Part shown: positions 1-7,900 of the stretch, piece after piece
How positions within the stretch are numbered: the first letter of the stretch is position 1
How the letters are laid out: every line of letters begins with the position of its first letter
Assembly (NCBI RefSeq): GCF_003702705.1
Contig: NZ_QZMN01000003.1
Span: 124,001 to 188,000 of the forward strand
Reading direction: 5' to 3'
DNA: 64,000 nucleotides
Source: Ornithinimicrobium cerasi
GTDB lineage: Bacteria; Actinomycetota; Actinomycetes; Actinomycetales; Dermatophilaceae
Made by a program: the position numbers and the translations under genes
The notes under the pieces: model-generated
The model's database searches: none
What the model was told of the DNA's origin: nothing
Seen by the model: only the letters and a program-made list of their open reading frames with translations

Positions 1-1165
1 TCGGCTCACCCCGGGTGAGGGTGCCGGTCTTGTCGAACAGCACCGCGTCAACCGTGCGCATGGTCTCCAGGGCGAGACGGTCCTTCACGAGGACGCCGCC
101 GCGGGCGGCGCGCTCGGTCGCGATGGAGACGACGAGCGGGATCGCCAGCCCGAGGGCGTGCGGGCAGGCGATCACGAGCACGGTGACGGTGCGGACGACG
201 GCCATGTCGGGCATACCGAGCACGGTCCACACGAGCGCCGTGACCGCTGCCGCCGAGAGGGCGAACCAGAAGAGCCACCCGGCCGCCCGGTCCGCGAGAC
301 GCTGGGCCCGCGAGGACGACGCCTGCGCCTGTGCCACCAGCCGCTGGATGCCTGCCAGCGTGGTCTCCTCCCCGGTGGCGGTCACCTCGACGCGCAGACC
401 GGAGTCGGTCGCCACCGTGCCGGCCACGACGGTGTCCCCCACCTCCCTGCGGACCGCCTTCGACTCGCCCGTGACCATGGCCTCGTCCATGCTCGCGCCG
501 CCCTCGACGATCCGGCCGTCGGCCGGGACCGCCCCGCCCGGCCGCACGAGCACGACGTCACCCGTCCGCAGCTGCGAGGGCGGCACCCGGACGGTCCCCC
601 CGTCCTCGACCCGCTCCGCCTCGTCGGGGAGCAGGGCGGCGAGCGAGTCGAGCGCCGAGGTGGTCCGGGCGAGGGACCGCATCTCGATCCAGTGCCCGAG
701 CAGCATGATCACGATGAGCAGGACCAGCTCCCACCAGAAGTCCAGCTCGTGCGGCAGGAGCCCCAGGCTGGCGCCGGCGGAGGCGAGGAACGCGACGCTG
801 ATCGCGAGGCCGATGAGCAGCATCATCCCCGGGCGACGCCCGCGCACCTCCGCCACCGCCCCGGTGAGGAACGGCCGGCCACCCCAGGCGAAGACGACGG
901 TGCCCAGCACGGGGGAGATCCACCGGGTCCAGCCGGCGCCGGGCACCTCGTACCCGACCAGGTCGGCGAACATCGGGCTGAAGGCGACCACGGGGAGCGC
1001 CAGGACCAGCATGATCCAGAAGAGGCGTCTGAACTGCCCCACGTGGTCGCCGTGACCCTCGTGCCCGTGCTCGCCGTGGGCCTCGTGGTGCTGCCCGCGT
1101 GGTGACCCGTGTCCGTCGTGCGCTTCCGGCTCGGCCGTGTCCCGGTGGTGCTGGTGCTCGCTCAT
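1..1165 (-). CDS. Copper-type heavy-metal P1B ATPase, N-terminal part (runs off the window)
   Basis: Membrane cation pump that expels copper (or a related metal) using ATP. About 388 residues are present; the 3' end lies outside the window. The first 44 residues hold about a dozen histidines, a likely metal-binding tail. Transmembrane segments follow, then the actuator-domain TGES motif (bases 462-473), the intramembrane metal motif CPH (158-166) and the phosphorylation motif DKTGT near the edge, followed by LTRGEP. CPH rather than CPC points to the CopB-like P1B-3 group. The ATG at 1165 follows a CsoR-like operator, so copper-responsive control is inferred. Substrate is inferred from family and operator. 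Confidence 0.93.
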   Translation of the reverse strand, partial: MSEHQHHRDTAEPEAHDGHGSPRGQHHEAHGEHGHEGHGDHVGQFRRLFWIMLVLALPVVAFSPMFADLVGYEVPGAGWTRWISPVLGTVVFAWGGRPFLTGAVAEVRGRRPGMMLLIGLAISVAFLASAGASLGLLPHELDFWWELVLLIVIMLLGHWIEMRSLARTTSALDSLAALLPDEAERVEDGGTVRVPPSQLRTGDVVLVRPGGAVPADGRIVEGGASMDEAMVTGESKAVRREVGDTVVAGTVATDSGLRVEVTATGEETTLAGIQRLVAQAQASSSRAQRLADRAAGWLFWFALSAAAVTALVWTVLGMPDMAVVRTVTVLVIACPHALGLAIPLVVSIATERAARGGVLVKDRLALETMRTVDAVLFDKTGTLTRGEP

Positions 1166-1180
1166 GGGTGCGACAACGGC

Positions 1181-1197
1181 ATACCCCTAGGGGGTAT
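1181..1197 (-). promoter_or_regulatory. CsoR-like copper operator
   Basis: ATACCCC-TAG-GGGGTAT is a perfect 7-base inverted repeat with a 3-base spacer, 16 bases upstream of the P-type ATPase start. CsoR-family copper repressors bind G/C-tract dyads of exactly this TACCCC...GGGGTA kind in front of copper-efflux genes. It overlaps the stop codon of the upstream osmC-like gene. No csoR gene is in the window. Confidence 0.75.
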
Positions 1198-1675
1198 TCC
1201 ATGAGTTCCTTCCCTCGACGATGGTGACCGCCTCGTGCTCCACCGGGAAGGTGACCGACGAGGCGATGAAGCACGCCTCTCCCGCCTCCTGGTGGAGCTG
1301 CACCATCAGGTCCACGTGCGTCGGGTCGGCCACCGTGACCCGGGGGCGGAGCAGGACGCGGGTGAAGCGTCCGCCGATCCCCTCCTGCTCCATCCAGCCC
1401 AGCGGCTCGTCCTCGTAGGCCGTGACCACGACGCCGTGCGTCACGGCGACGTGCAGCAGTGACAGCAGGTGGCACTCGCTGAGGGCGGCGAGCAGCAGCA
1501 CCTCCGGGTTCCAGCGCGTCGGGTCGCCGCGGAAGGCGCGGTCCGCCGACAGCTCGAGGTCCGGTCGGCCGTCGCTACGCGCCACGACGTCCCGCGAGTA
1601 CGCGCGGTACCCGGAGGTCCCGCTCCCTCTGCTGCCCGTCCAGGTGAGGGAGAGCGCGTACTGGTGCGTCGTCAT
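1187..1675 (-). CDS. OsmC family peroxidase-like protein
   Basis: 162 residues, the usual length of the OsmC/Ohr family of thiol peroxidases that reduce organic hydroperoxides in the cytoplasm. Two conserved cysteines are visible: Cys68 in LSECHLLSLLH and Cys135 in AGEACFIASS, matching the reactive pair of the family. The NPEVLLLAALSECH helix is typical. It lies just upstream of the copper ATPase on the same strand, and its stop codon lies inside the copper operator. Whether the substrate is an organic peroxide or a sulfur compound cannot be told from sequence. Confidence 0.9.
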   Translation of the reverse strand: MTTHQYALSLTWTGSRGSGTSGYRAYSRDVVARSDGRPDLELSADRAFRGDPTRWNPEVLLLAALSECHLLSLLHVAVTHGVVVTAYEDEPLGWMEQEGIGGRFTRVLLRPRVTVADPTHVDLMVQLHQEAGEACFIASSVTFPVEHEAVTIVEGRNSWNTP

Positions 1676-1743
1676 ACCCCCACCCTGGCACTCACCCCGG
1701 TCCCGGGTCGCGCGTCCCGCCCGCGACGCCTACGGTCGAGAGC

Positions 1744-2211
1744 ATGACCGAAGACAAGAGCATCACCGTCACCCGCACCATCGACGCGCCCTCAGCGGAG
1801 GTCTTCGACGTGCTGTCGCTGCCCGGCCGGCACGTCGAGCTCGACGGCTCCGGCTTCGTCCGCTCCGTCGACCACGGTGACCGGATCACCGCGACCGGCC
1901 AGGTGTTCACGATGAACATGACCGGCGACCACATGGGCGGGGACTACCAGACCGACAACCACGTCACGGGGTATGACGCGAACCGTCTCCTCGCGTGGCG
2001 CACCGCACCCGCCGGGACGGAGCCGCCCGGGTGGCAGTGGGTGTGGGAGCTGGAGGCGCAGGGACCCGACAGCACGGAGGTCCGGCTGACCTACGACTGG
2101 GCGCAGGTCACAGACAAGGCTCTGCTCGAGAAGATCAGCTTCCCGCTCGTGACCGAGGACCAGCTGGAGGACACTCTCAACAACCTGGCGGCAGCCGTCG
2201 TGCCGTCCTGA
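1744..2211 (+). CDS. SRPBCC (START-like) family protein
   Basis: 155 residues opening with ITVTRTIDAPSAEVFDVLS, the first strand and helix of the SRPBCC/polyketide-cyclase-like fold that forms a deep hydrophobic ligand pocket. It resembles AHSA1/activator-like proteins (GWQWVWELEAQG, EVRLTYDW). The ligand is unknown. The ATG is preceded by TACGGT (1731-1736) with a 7-base gap and no Shine-Dalgarno sequence, suggesting a leaderless mRNA. An inverted repeat follows at 2226-2271. Confidence 0.85.
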   Translation: MTEDKSITVTRTIDAPSAEVFDVLSLPGRHVELDGSGFVRSVDHGDRITATGQVFTMNMTGDHMGGDYQTDNHVTGYDANRLLAWRTAPAGTEPPGWQWVWELEAQGPDSTEVRLTYDWAQVTDKALLEKISFPLVTEDQLEDTLNNLAAAVVPS

Positions 2212-2225
2212 GGCACCCTTGAGCC

Positions 2226-2271
2226 CACGCTGGGCGCCGTCGACCGTGACGGTCGGCGGCGTCCCAGCGTG
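2226..2271. terminator. Hairpin after the SRPBCC gene
   Basis: CACGCTGGG and CCCAGCGTG are perfect arms at the two ends of this stretch, with a second inner dyad CGACCGT/ACGGTCG. No T-run follows, as is common for intrinsic-like terminators in high-GC actinobacteria. It lies between the SRPBCC gene and tRNA-Arg. Confidence 0.6.
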
Positions 2272-2307
2272 AGAGGATGTGCCACGCGCCCGGCCGGGAC
2301 CGGGTTC

Positions 2308-2380
2308 GCCCTCGTAGCTCAGGGGATAGAGCACCGCTCTCCTAAAGCGGGTGTCGCAGGTTCGAATCCTGCCGGGGGCA
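2308..2380 (+). tRNA. tRNA-Arg(CCT)
   Basis: 73-base cloverleaf: acceptor GCCCTCG pairs with CGGGGGC, anticodon stem CCGCT/AGCGG encloses loop CTCCTAA with anticodon CCT, and the T arm is GCAGG-TTCGAAT-CCTGC. CCA is not encoded. Its 3' half serves as the attachment site of the adjoining integrase remnant. Confidence 0.97.
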
Positions 2381-3129
2381 CGTTGTGTCTGTGCAGGTCA
2401 ACCGGTTGCGGGCTTCGGAGACTGCCTCCCATATCGATCCCCTGCCCCATCTCGGGACGAGTTTGGGACACGCCCGGTTCACCCTTTCGATCGCTGCCCG
2501 TTCGGCGTCAGGACCCAACAGGTGCCCGTAGGTGTCGAGCGTCAGCTTGGTCGAGCTGTGGTCAAGACACGAGGCGATGATCCTGATGTCCACGCCGGCC
2601 GCGATCCACAGGCTCGCCGGGGTATGCCGGAGGTCGTGCGGGCGTCGACCGCCGGCCGTCGCGTTCCAGCGCACGTCGCGGCGCCAGTTCTGCGCATGCA
2701 GGTAACCAGCGTGCGGCGCCGGGACGAGCAGATCGTCCGGCTCACTGGAGACGGCTCGCCCCTCGACGGCCGGGAGAGCCAGCGACAGCAAGGGATCACG
2801 CGGCTCCGGCCGTTCTTGGTGGTGGACCTCTCGATGACCTTGCCCGTCCGACCTGACTGCGGCAGCGACCGGGGAAACCCGCCGGCCTGGGTAGGCACGC
2901 GCGTGACGTCCCGCACTGGCAGCCCCCGCAGCTTCCCGAAGCGCAGCCATGTCAATGCCAGGATCAGCGTGACGTCGGCCAGGTCGCCGGCGAGCTCTGG
3001 TTGCTCGTCCACCAGCGCGAGCAGCTCGTCCAGCGTGAAACGTCCCCGGTTCTCCGCAGGCCGACGCTCGACGCTGCGGGCGAGGGTCGCCGAACCAGCC
3101 AACGACGAGCAGAGCATCACCCGCATCAC
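2342..3129 (-). pseudogene. Frameshifted, N-truncated tyrosine integrase at tRNA-Arg
   Basis: Phage/ICE-type site-specific recombinase, broken. One frame (3129 to about 2795) encodes the start of the catalytic domain, including WLRFGKLRGL (family GLR-x-x-E-L, with Glu replaced by Lys) and TKNGRSRVI. The reading then continues in another frame with PHDLRHTPASLWIAAG, LDHSSTKLTLDTYGHL and the nucleophile tyrosine in DTYGHL. The shift falls near 2795. The N-terminal arm-binding and SAM-like domains are absent. The C-terminal frame runs into the tRNA and ends RQDSNLRHPL, the tail typical of integrases abutting a tRNA attachment site. Almost certainly inactive. Confidence 0.88.
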
Positions 3130-3469
3130 CCCTTCGAGGGTCCATCGCGTGAGGTATCCGGTCCCAGCCGATGACCCATCCGCAGCGGACGACGTCCCTC
3201 AGCTCACCGCTGCCGCGTGCTCGATACATCGCTGTACCGCCGAGAGTCGGACGCTCGACCGGACGCGCGTTGTGCACCCTACGGGCGACAACGAATGCAC
3301 CGGATATTGCCGAGATCGCGCCCTCGGGCGCGCATAACCCGTGCACTGGTGTGCGCCCCGGTTCTCAGCCGCAGGCAAACGTCCGCAGGTACCGCTGTGA
3401 TCGCGTAGCGTCCGACCATGAAGCTGTCCACTGGGATGCCCGCCCGCTTCGCCATACACGGGGGACGCG
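3130..3469. other. No gene seen
   Basis: About 340 bases between the integrase remnant and the small membrane-protein gene. Short open frames exist on both strands, but none has a recognisable product, ribosome binding site or biased codon use. It probably once held the missing 5' part of the integrase and excisionase-like DNA. Confidence 0.5.
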
Positions 3470-3946
3470 TCAACGAGCAGCGGGGTCCCGTGCTCCTAAC
3501 GGCTGACGAGCGAGGGGAACTTGCGTTGTGAGGAGCCCGGTCAGCCACAGTGACAGCAGGGCGGCGCCCGCCGCGTGTGCCAGTGCTGTAAGGCTCACCA
3601 CTGCCAGCATCAGGCGGATCCGATCGACGTTCATGAAGTAAGAGACCAGGCCTGCGTCCAAGAGCATCGCCACGAGCACAAGTACAGAGCCTGCTACGAG
3701 CAGCGATCTCGAAGGGACCGTGACAGGTGAGCGCCCGGAGACTTTGATCAACACGGCGAACGCGATCGTGACGGCTCCCACCGAGGCGAGGAGCCTGCCG
3801 ACCATGGGCAACAACGCCAGCGCGATGTTGCCGAGGTAGTCGACCGGGACCGTGGGGGCGACTCGCGCCGGGGGTTGTCCCCACACCATCAACAGGCTGC
3901 CAAGAACCGCAAGCGCCAACCCAAGAACTGCGACCCTACGTGCCAT
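3470..3946 (-). CDS. Hypothetical membrane protein
   Basis: 158 residues with four predicted membrane spans: VAVLGLALAVLGSLLMVW, MVGRLLASVGAVTIAFAVLI, SLLVAGSVLVLVAMLLDAGL and LTALAHAAGAALLSLWLTGL. No family is recognised. It lies inside the remnant of the integrated element and has more A/T than the core genes, consistent with cargo of that element. No neighbouring gene suggests a role. Confidence 0.6.
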   Translation of the reverse strand: MARRVAVLGLALAVLGSLLMVWGQPPARVAPTVPVDYLGNIALALLPMVGRLLASVGAVTIAFAVLIKVSGRSPVTVPSRSLLVAGSVLVLVAMLLDAGLVSYFMNVDRIRLMLAVVSLTALAHAAGAALLSLWLTGLLTTQVPLARQPLGARDPAAR

Positions 3947-4107
3947 GCAGAGACACTAGCTAGTTAGCGGCCCGAGGCGCCAGAGCGCTGAACCTCGATC
4001 CGCCGATTGGTGATGGGGCCGGGTCGTAACGCACGAATGCCCCTGTGACCTGGGACGATGGGACTTGCGACAGTTCCGATCGACCAAATAACAGGCGCCC
4101 GCGAGTC

Positions 4108-4281
4108 TGCCACAACATCTTCGCCGTTTTCGATGACCCGAACCTGATCGGTGCTGCGGGCCTGGTCCCGGTGATCTGCCTGGCCGAGAAGGCCGGGCTG
4201 GCTGACCTGGTCGCCGAGCACGTGACCGTGGCCGGCTCGGCCGGCGCCAACGCGGACCTCAAGATCGGATCGCTGGTCGCG
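4108..4281 (+). pseudogene. IS1380-type transposase, N-terminal fragment
   Basis: About 58 codons encode FAVFDDPNLIGAAGLVPV, CLAEKAGLADLVAEHVTV and SAGANADLKIGSLVA, which I recognise as the conserved N-terminus of actinobacterial IS1380-family DDE transposases. The homology stops abruptly at the stop codon of the convergent DinB gene, so the catalytic domain and right end of the element are lost. Confidence 0.75.
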
Positions 4282-4809
4282 CTAGATGCCGACCGTGCCG
4301 TCGATCGCCTCTCGGATCAGGTCGGCATGGCCCAGGTGACGGCCGTACTCCTGCACGAGGTGCAACATGACCCACCGCAACGAGCAGGGCTCTCCGTACG
4401 GCATCTCTTCGGCCAGGACACCAAGGCTCCGCGCCTCACCGACGATGCGTTCGGTGGCCCGTTGAGACTCCTCGAGCCAGCCGAGCAGCTCCTGCGGTGT
4501 TTCCCCGGCGGTGGTCCGAAGGCTCCACCCCTCCTTCCCCTCCTGTCGCTGACCTTCCCAGAGCGGTGAGTCGTCGCCGCCGGCGAACGTCACACTCACC
4601 CACGAGAACTCCACGACCGCCAGGTGCTTGAGCAGGCCCCCGAGCGAGAGCGCGCTCGGAGCGTGCTCGAAAGCAAGCTGCTCAGCGCCCAGCCCCGAGC
4701 ATTTCCAGCGAAGCGTGTCCCGCTGGAACGCAAGCATCCCCAGCAGCATCTCCTTCTCATCAGCCACCAGAGGGGTCCGAGCGCGGTCCGTAGGATCGAA
4801 GATCGTCAC
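4282..4809 (-). CDS. DinB family protein (DUF664)
   Basis: 175 residues of the four-helix DinB/YfiT fold, whose members use a metal and often a low-molecular-weight thiol (mycothiol in actinobacteria) in transferase reactions. The three likely metal ligands are His62 (LLKHLAVVE) and His158/His161 (GRHLGHAD). The substrate is unknown. The GTG at 4809 has TACGGT (4816-4821) 6 bases upstream, a leaderless arrangement that supports this start. The stop codon is also the edge of the transposase fragment. Confidence 0.88.
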   Translation of the reverse strand: MTIFDPTDRARTPLVADEKEMLLGMLAFQRDTLRWKCSGLGAEQLAFEHAPSALSLGGLLKHLAVVEFSWVSVTFAGGDDSPLWEGQRQEGKEGWSLRTTAGETPQELLGWLEESQRATERIVGEARSLGVLAEEMPYGEPCSLRWVMLHLVQEYGRHLGHADLIREAIDGTVGI

Positions 4810-5037
4810 CGGCCAACCGTAGGTGCTGCGGGCGTCGCGTTGACGACCTGGACGAGGCGAAGACAGGCGTCGTCCAGCTCGGCGCCATCAGCGCCGAGCA
4901 CCAGCCGGGCACCGTTCTGGGTGTGCACCGAGCAGGGGCCCGGCGGTGTGCCCGTCGCGGTTCCCGGACCGACGGTCCCGCCGTCGGTCAGCAGCCGCCG
5001 ACCGGCCCGCTCCGTCGAGGGCGCATACTTGGGGGTG

Positions 5038-5259
5038 ATGACAAGCCGATCCGGAGCCCAGCGCCGCCACCTCGTCAGCAGTCCCTTCAAGCCGGCTGTC
5101 GAGCCGGAGATCGAGAACTTCGAGCTCAATGACAGGGTCTCGCACCAGTCCTACGGGCTCGGGCGTGTGGTGGGCAAGGAGAGCGCGGCGGTGACCGTCG
5201 ACTTCGGCAGTTGCACGCGCCGCATCATCAGCCCGTTCCACAAGCTCGAGCGGCTGTAG
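5038..5259 (+). CDS. Small conserved actinobacterial protein
   Basis: 73 residues. The C-terminal half (FELNDRVSHQSYGLGRVVG, VTVDFGS, ISPFHKLERL) matches a small protein common in actinobacteria with a Tudor/UvrD-C-like beta-barrel: a GDRV-H-x-x-YGLGRV loop followed by VDFG. Similar barrels bind RNA polymerase or nucleic acid, but no function is established for this one. The ATG at 5038 has a GGGGG run just upstream. The same frame is open further upstream, but composition there does not look coding. Confidence 0.75.
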   Translation: MTSRSGAQRRHLVSSPFKPAVEPEIENFELNDRVSHQSYGLGRVVGKESAAVTVDFGSCTRRIISPFHKLERL

Positions 5260-5290
5260 CGCCGGCGGCGGTACCCCATCCCCCGTCGGA

Positions 5291-5944
5291 TCAGGTGCCG
5301 CCGGACAGTCGCCGCAGGAACCCGCGGATCCTCTCGACGGCGTTGTCGTTGACGTGGTGCTCCTCGTCGTCGTAGACGTCCAGGGTGACGCGTGCCCCCA
5401 GGCCCGCCAGGGCGCGAGCTGTCGCCTCCACCCGGTGCATCGGGACCCAGGCGTCCGCCTGCGCCGTGGACATGAGCACCGGTACGTCCCGCAGCACCCC
5501 CTCCCGGTCGGGCCACGCGTGCTCGTCAGGACCGAGGTAGCCGCCGGTGTGGAGCACCGCCCCGGCGACCGGAGGCTGCTCGTCGAGCAGGTGCTCCGCG
5601 AGCAGGCACGCCCCCTGGGAGAAGCCGAGCACGACGACAGGCACGACACCGGCACCCTCCCGCACCTGTGCCAGGTGCTGGCGCACGGCCTCCCGTGCCT
5701 GGCCCAGCCGGGGCTCGTTCTGCGACATCGGCCGCAGGAACGGCTCCGGGTACCACGTGCCACCAGCTGCGGCAGGCAGCACCCAGGCGACGTCCGGCAG
5801 CGCGACCCTCTGGGCCAGGTCCTCCATGAACGAGACGGACTGACCCCTCCCGTGGACGGCATACACGACCACGCCCGCCTGCGGCGCCGGTGGCCCGAGG
5901 GTCACAGGCGCCGGCGTGAGGTGCGGGTTGTCAGCGTCCGTCAT
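5291..5944 (-). CDS. Alpha/beta hydrolase, phospholipase/carboxylesterase family (MhqD-like)
   Basis: 217 residues with the nucleophile elbow GFSQG (serine hydrolase GxSxG), an early VHGRGQ oxyanion segment and late Asp/His candidates in STAQADAWVP and DDEEHHVND. This is the short esterase family containing Bacillus subtilis MhqD. The ATG at 5944 overlaps the end of the upstream dioxygenase by 14 bases, so the two are co-translated. In quinone/hydroquinone operons such esterases accompany ring-cleaving dioxygenases; the exact substrate is not known. Confidence 0.85.
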   Translation of the reverse strand: MTDADNPHLTPAPVTLGPPAPQAGVVVYAVHGRGQSVSFMEDLAQRVALPDVAWVLPAAAGGTWYPEPFLRPMSQNEPRLGQAREAVRQHLAQVREGAGVVPVVVLGFSQGACLLAEHLLDEQPPVAGAVLHTGGYLGPDEHAWPDREGVLRDVPVLMSTAQADAWVPMHRVEATARALAGLGARVTLDVYDDEEHHVNDNAVERIRGFLRRLSGGT

Positions 5945-6896
5945 CGGTGGTGACCGGCTCGAGCCGCGCCAGGATGTTCTCCCGCTCGGACTCGAACTGC
6001 GGCGGGAGCATGAACGCCTGCCCCAGCTCCTCGGGAGACTCGTCGCAGTCCCAGCCACCGTCCGCGTGGGTGACGGCGAGCTCGAACAACGCCCCGCCGG
6101 GGGTCCGCACGTAGTGCGACTTGAAGTAGGTCCGGTCCTTCAGCTCGGAGATGTCGGTGTAGCCGGCGCCCTCGATGTCGAACTTGACCTGCTCCTGGTT
6201 CTCCAGGGTGTCCAGGTTCCACGCGAAGTGGTGGTAGGTGCCCTCCCCGAACTTCCAGGTGCCCTGGTCGTCGGTCCGGTTGCCGGTCAGCTCGATGAAG
6301 TTGCCGTGGTCCGCCTTGCCGACCTGGAGGCAGGCGACGTCGCCCTCCTCCTGCACCGACTCCTGGGCGAAGAACACCTCGTCGGTGAACTCGACCATGC
6401 GGTCCTGGTCGTAGACGTGCATCCCGATGCCGTGGATGCCGTGGATGGCGGCCTCCTCGGGAACGCCTCCCCGGGTGTGGCCGACACGGGGGTCGCCGTC
6501 GTTGCCGACGAGCACGTACTCGATGCCCGTCGGGTGACGGAACTCCACGCGCCCACGGCCGAAGCGTTCGCCGCGCGTCGCCTCGACGCCGTGGTCGGTC
6601 AGCCGCCCGACCCAGTAGTCGAGGGAGCCGGAGGGCACCGACAGGAGCACCTCGCGGGCCTGGTTGGTGCCCCGCTGCCCGACGATGCCCGCCTGACGCC
6701 ACGGGAACGTGGTGATGACCGAGGAGGGGTCACCGGCAGCGTTGGAGTAGTAGAAGTGGTAGACCGGCGCGGACCCGTCGTAGAGCACGGTCTTCTTGAT
6801 GAAGCGCAGACCCAGGATCCGGGTGTGGAAGTCGACGTCCTCCTGGGCGCCGCCGACGGACAGGGTGACGTGGTGGGATCCGATCAGGTAGGTCAT
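5931..6896 (-). CDS. Ring-cleaving dioxygenase, VOC/glyoxalase superfamily (LinE/PcpA/MhqO-like)
   Basis: 321 residues with two tandem VOC modules. The first opens GSHHVTLSVGG with a metal-ligand His, and the second contains IHGIGMHVYDQD; later come YHHFAWNL and a Glu in ALFELAV. The family uses Fe(II) to open hydroquinone-type rings and includes LinE, PcpA and B. subtilis MhqO. Its ATG overlaps the stop of the reductase remnant as TGATG, and its end overlaps the esterase gene, giving a tight three-gene operon. It appears intact. Confidence 0.9.
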   Translation of the reverse strand: MTYLIGSHHVTLSVGGAQEDVDFHTRILGLRFIKKTVLYDGSAPVYHFYYSNAAGDPSSVITTFPWRQAGIVGQRGTNQAREVLLSVPSGSLDYWVGRLTDHGVEATRGERFGRGRVEFRHPTGIEYVLVGNDGDPRVGHTRGGVPEEAAIHGIHGIGMHVYDQDRMVEFTDEVFFAQESVQEEGDVACLQVGKADHGNFIELTGNRTDDQGTWKFGEGTYHHFAWNLDTLENQEQVKFDIEGAGYTDISELKDRTYFKSHYVRTPGGALFELAVTHADGGWDCDESPEELGQAFMLPPQFESERENILARLEPVTTDDGR

Positions 6897-7758
6897 CAGT
6901 CTCTCCGTTGAGTGGGTGACGGGTGTGCAGGTGATGGTGCGGGTGGGTCTCCCGCCCACGCGGCCCTCAGCAGGGCGGTCATCGACCGTCGGGTGAGCGG
7001 CACGGGGTTGGAGTCGGGGACCGCGGCCAGGCAGCGCGAGGCCGCCTCCGGGAGGTCGGCCTCCGCCAGCCCGTGGTCGCGCAGCGCCTCGGGGGCGTCG
7101 AGACGGTGGCGCAGGGCCTGCACGGCCGTCACCGCCGCCCTGGCCGGGTCGGTGGCGTCCGGGTTGCCGAGGGCTTCCGCGAGCCGGCGGGACAGCTCCG
7201 GCACGGCCGGGGCGTTGTGCGCCAGCACGTGGGGGAGGACGATCGCGTGGGTCTCGGCGTGCGGCAGCCCGAAGGAGCCGCCCAGCACGTGGCAGATCTT
7301 GTGGTGCATCCCGGACCCCGCCGAGGCGAACGCGACGGCCGCGAGGTAGGCGCCGTACAGGCATACCTCCCGGCCCTCCAGGTCGGCGGGCGCGGACACC
7401 ACCATCGGAAGACCCTCCGAGAGGGCCCGGACCCCCTCGAGGGCGAGCGCCAGGTTGATCGGGTCGGCCCGCGGCGCCCACAACGAGTCGACGCAGTGGG
7501 CGAGGGCGTTCAGGCCGCTGGCGACGGAGAGGGCCCCCGCTCGGCGAGCTCGACCGGGACGTGCTGGAGGACCTCGGTCCAGCGCAGGGCCACCTGCTCC
7601 CCGAGGGCCTGCGCGGCCAGGTCCGCCCCGGGCCCGTCGGCCACCACCATCACCCGCTCACCGCCGAGCCGGGCGATCTCGGCCGTGAGGTGCGTGGCCG
7701 CGCCACCGCTGGCCAGGATCACCCTCTGACCGAGGGTGTCGTGGGTGAATCGCCTCAT
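6896..7758 (-). pseudogene. Maleylacetate reductase with internal deletion and frameshift
   Basis: Iron-alcohol-dehydrogenase-like enzyme that would reduce maleylacetate after ring cleavage. The N-terminal part (MRRFTHDTLGQRVILASGG to VELAERGPS) is in one frame and stops near 7510. The C-terminal part (ASGLNALAHCVDSLWAP, HHKICHVLGGSFGLPHAETH) is in another frame. Roughly 90 residues that normally carry the GGGS NAD-binding loop are missing. The metal-binding His segment is kept. Both pieces are otherwise well preserved, so the break looks recent. A sequencing error could explain the frame change but not the missing segment. Confidence 0.85.
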
Positions 7759-7790
7759 CGGGACGCCGCTGGCCGTGGGTCCATGGACGA

Positions 7791-7820
7791 ACACTACGGC
7801 CAGGCAGTTGATATTTCAAC
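7791..7820 (-). promoter_or_regulatory. Promoter with MarR-type operator for the quinone operon
   Basis: Reading leftwards, TTGAAA (7819-7814), a 17-base spacer and TAGTGT (7796-7791) form a good sigma-70 promoter in front of the reductase remnant. The -35 box is embedded in GTTGATATTTCAAC (7807-7820), a dyad of the TTGAnATnTCAA type favoured by MarR-family repressors. This region is strikingly A/T-rich for the window. The repressor gene is not adjacent. Confidence 0.7.
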
Positions 7821-7900
7821 AACTTTTGTGGACGCTGCTCGGGGCGCTCCCGCCCTCATCCCCGGACGGCCGCGCCCCCTCGACCTGCGACACTCTCCCG

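Larger units (their letters stand above)
2381..4281. mobile_element. Remnant of an element integrated at tRNA-Arg
   Basis: About 1.9 kb between the tRNA-Arg 3' end and the stop codon of the DinB gene holds an integrase pseudogene, one small membrane-protein gene and a transposase scrap, with visibly more A/T than its surroundings. The left edge is the tRNA. The right edge is set where the IS1380-like homology stops, and is uncertain. I found no second copy of the tRNA 3' end. Confidence 0.6.

Noticed and set aside
2342-2380. Peptide RQDSNLRHPL as a genuine protein tail
   Set aside because: It is the antisense translation of the tRNA-Arg gene and arises only because the broken integrase frame reads through the attachment site.
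3870-3890. CGCCGGGGGTTGT as a possible second attachment site for the tRNA-Arg integrase
   Set aside because: It matches the tRNA 3' end only over a short GC-rich core (GCCGGGGG) and falls inside a coding region.
4806-5129. A 107-codon minus-strand frame upstream of the DinB gene
   Set aside because: No motif or ribosome binding site; it overlaps the better-supported 73-residue plus-strand gene and the leaderless DinB promoter.
5916-6911. A plus-strand open frame over the ring-cleaving dioxygenase
   Set aside because: No start signal or recognisable domain; the minus strand has the VOC protein with operon overlaps.
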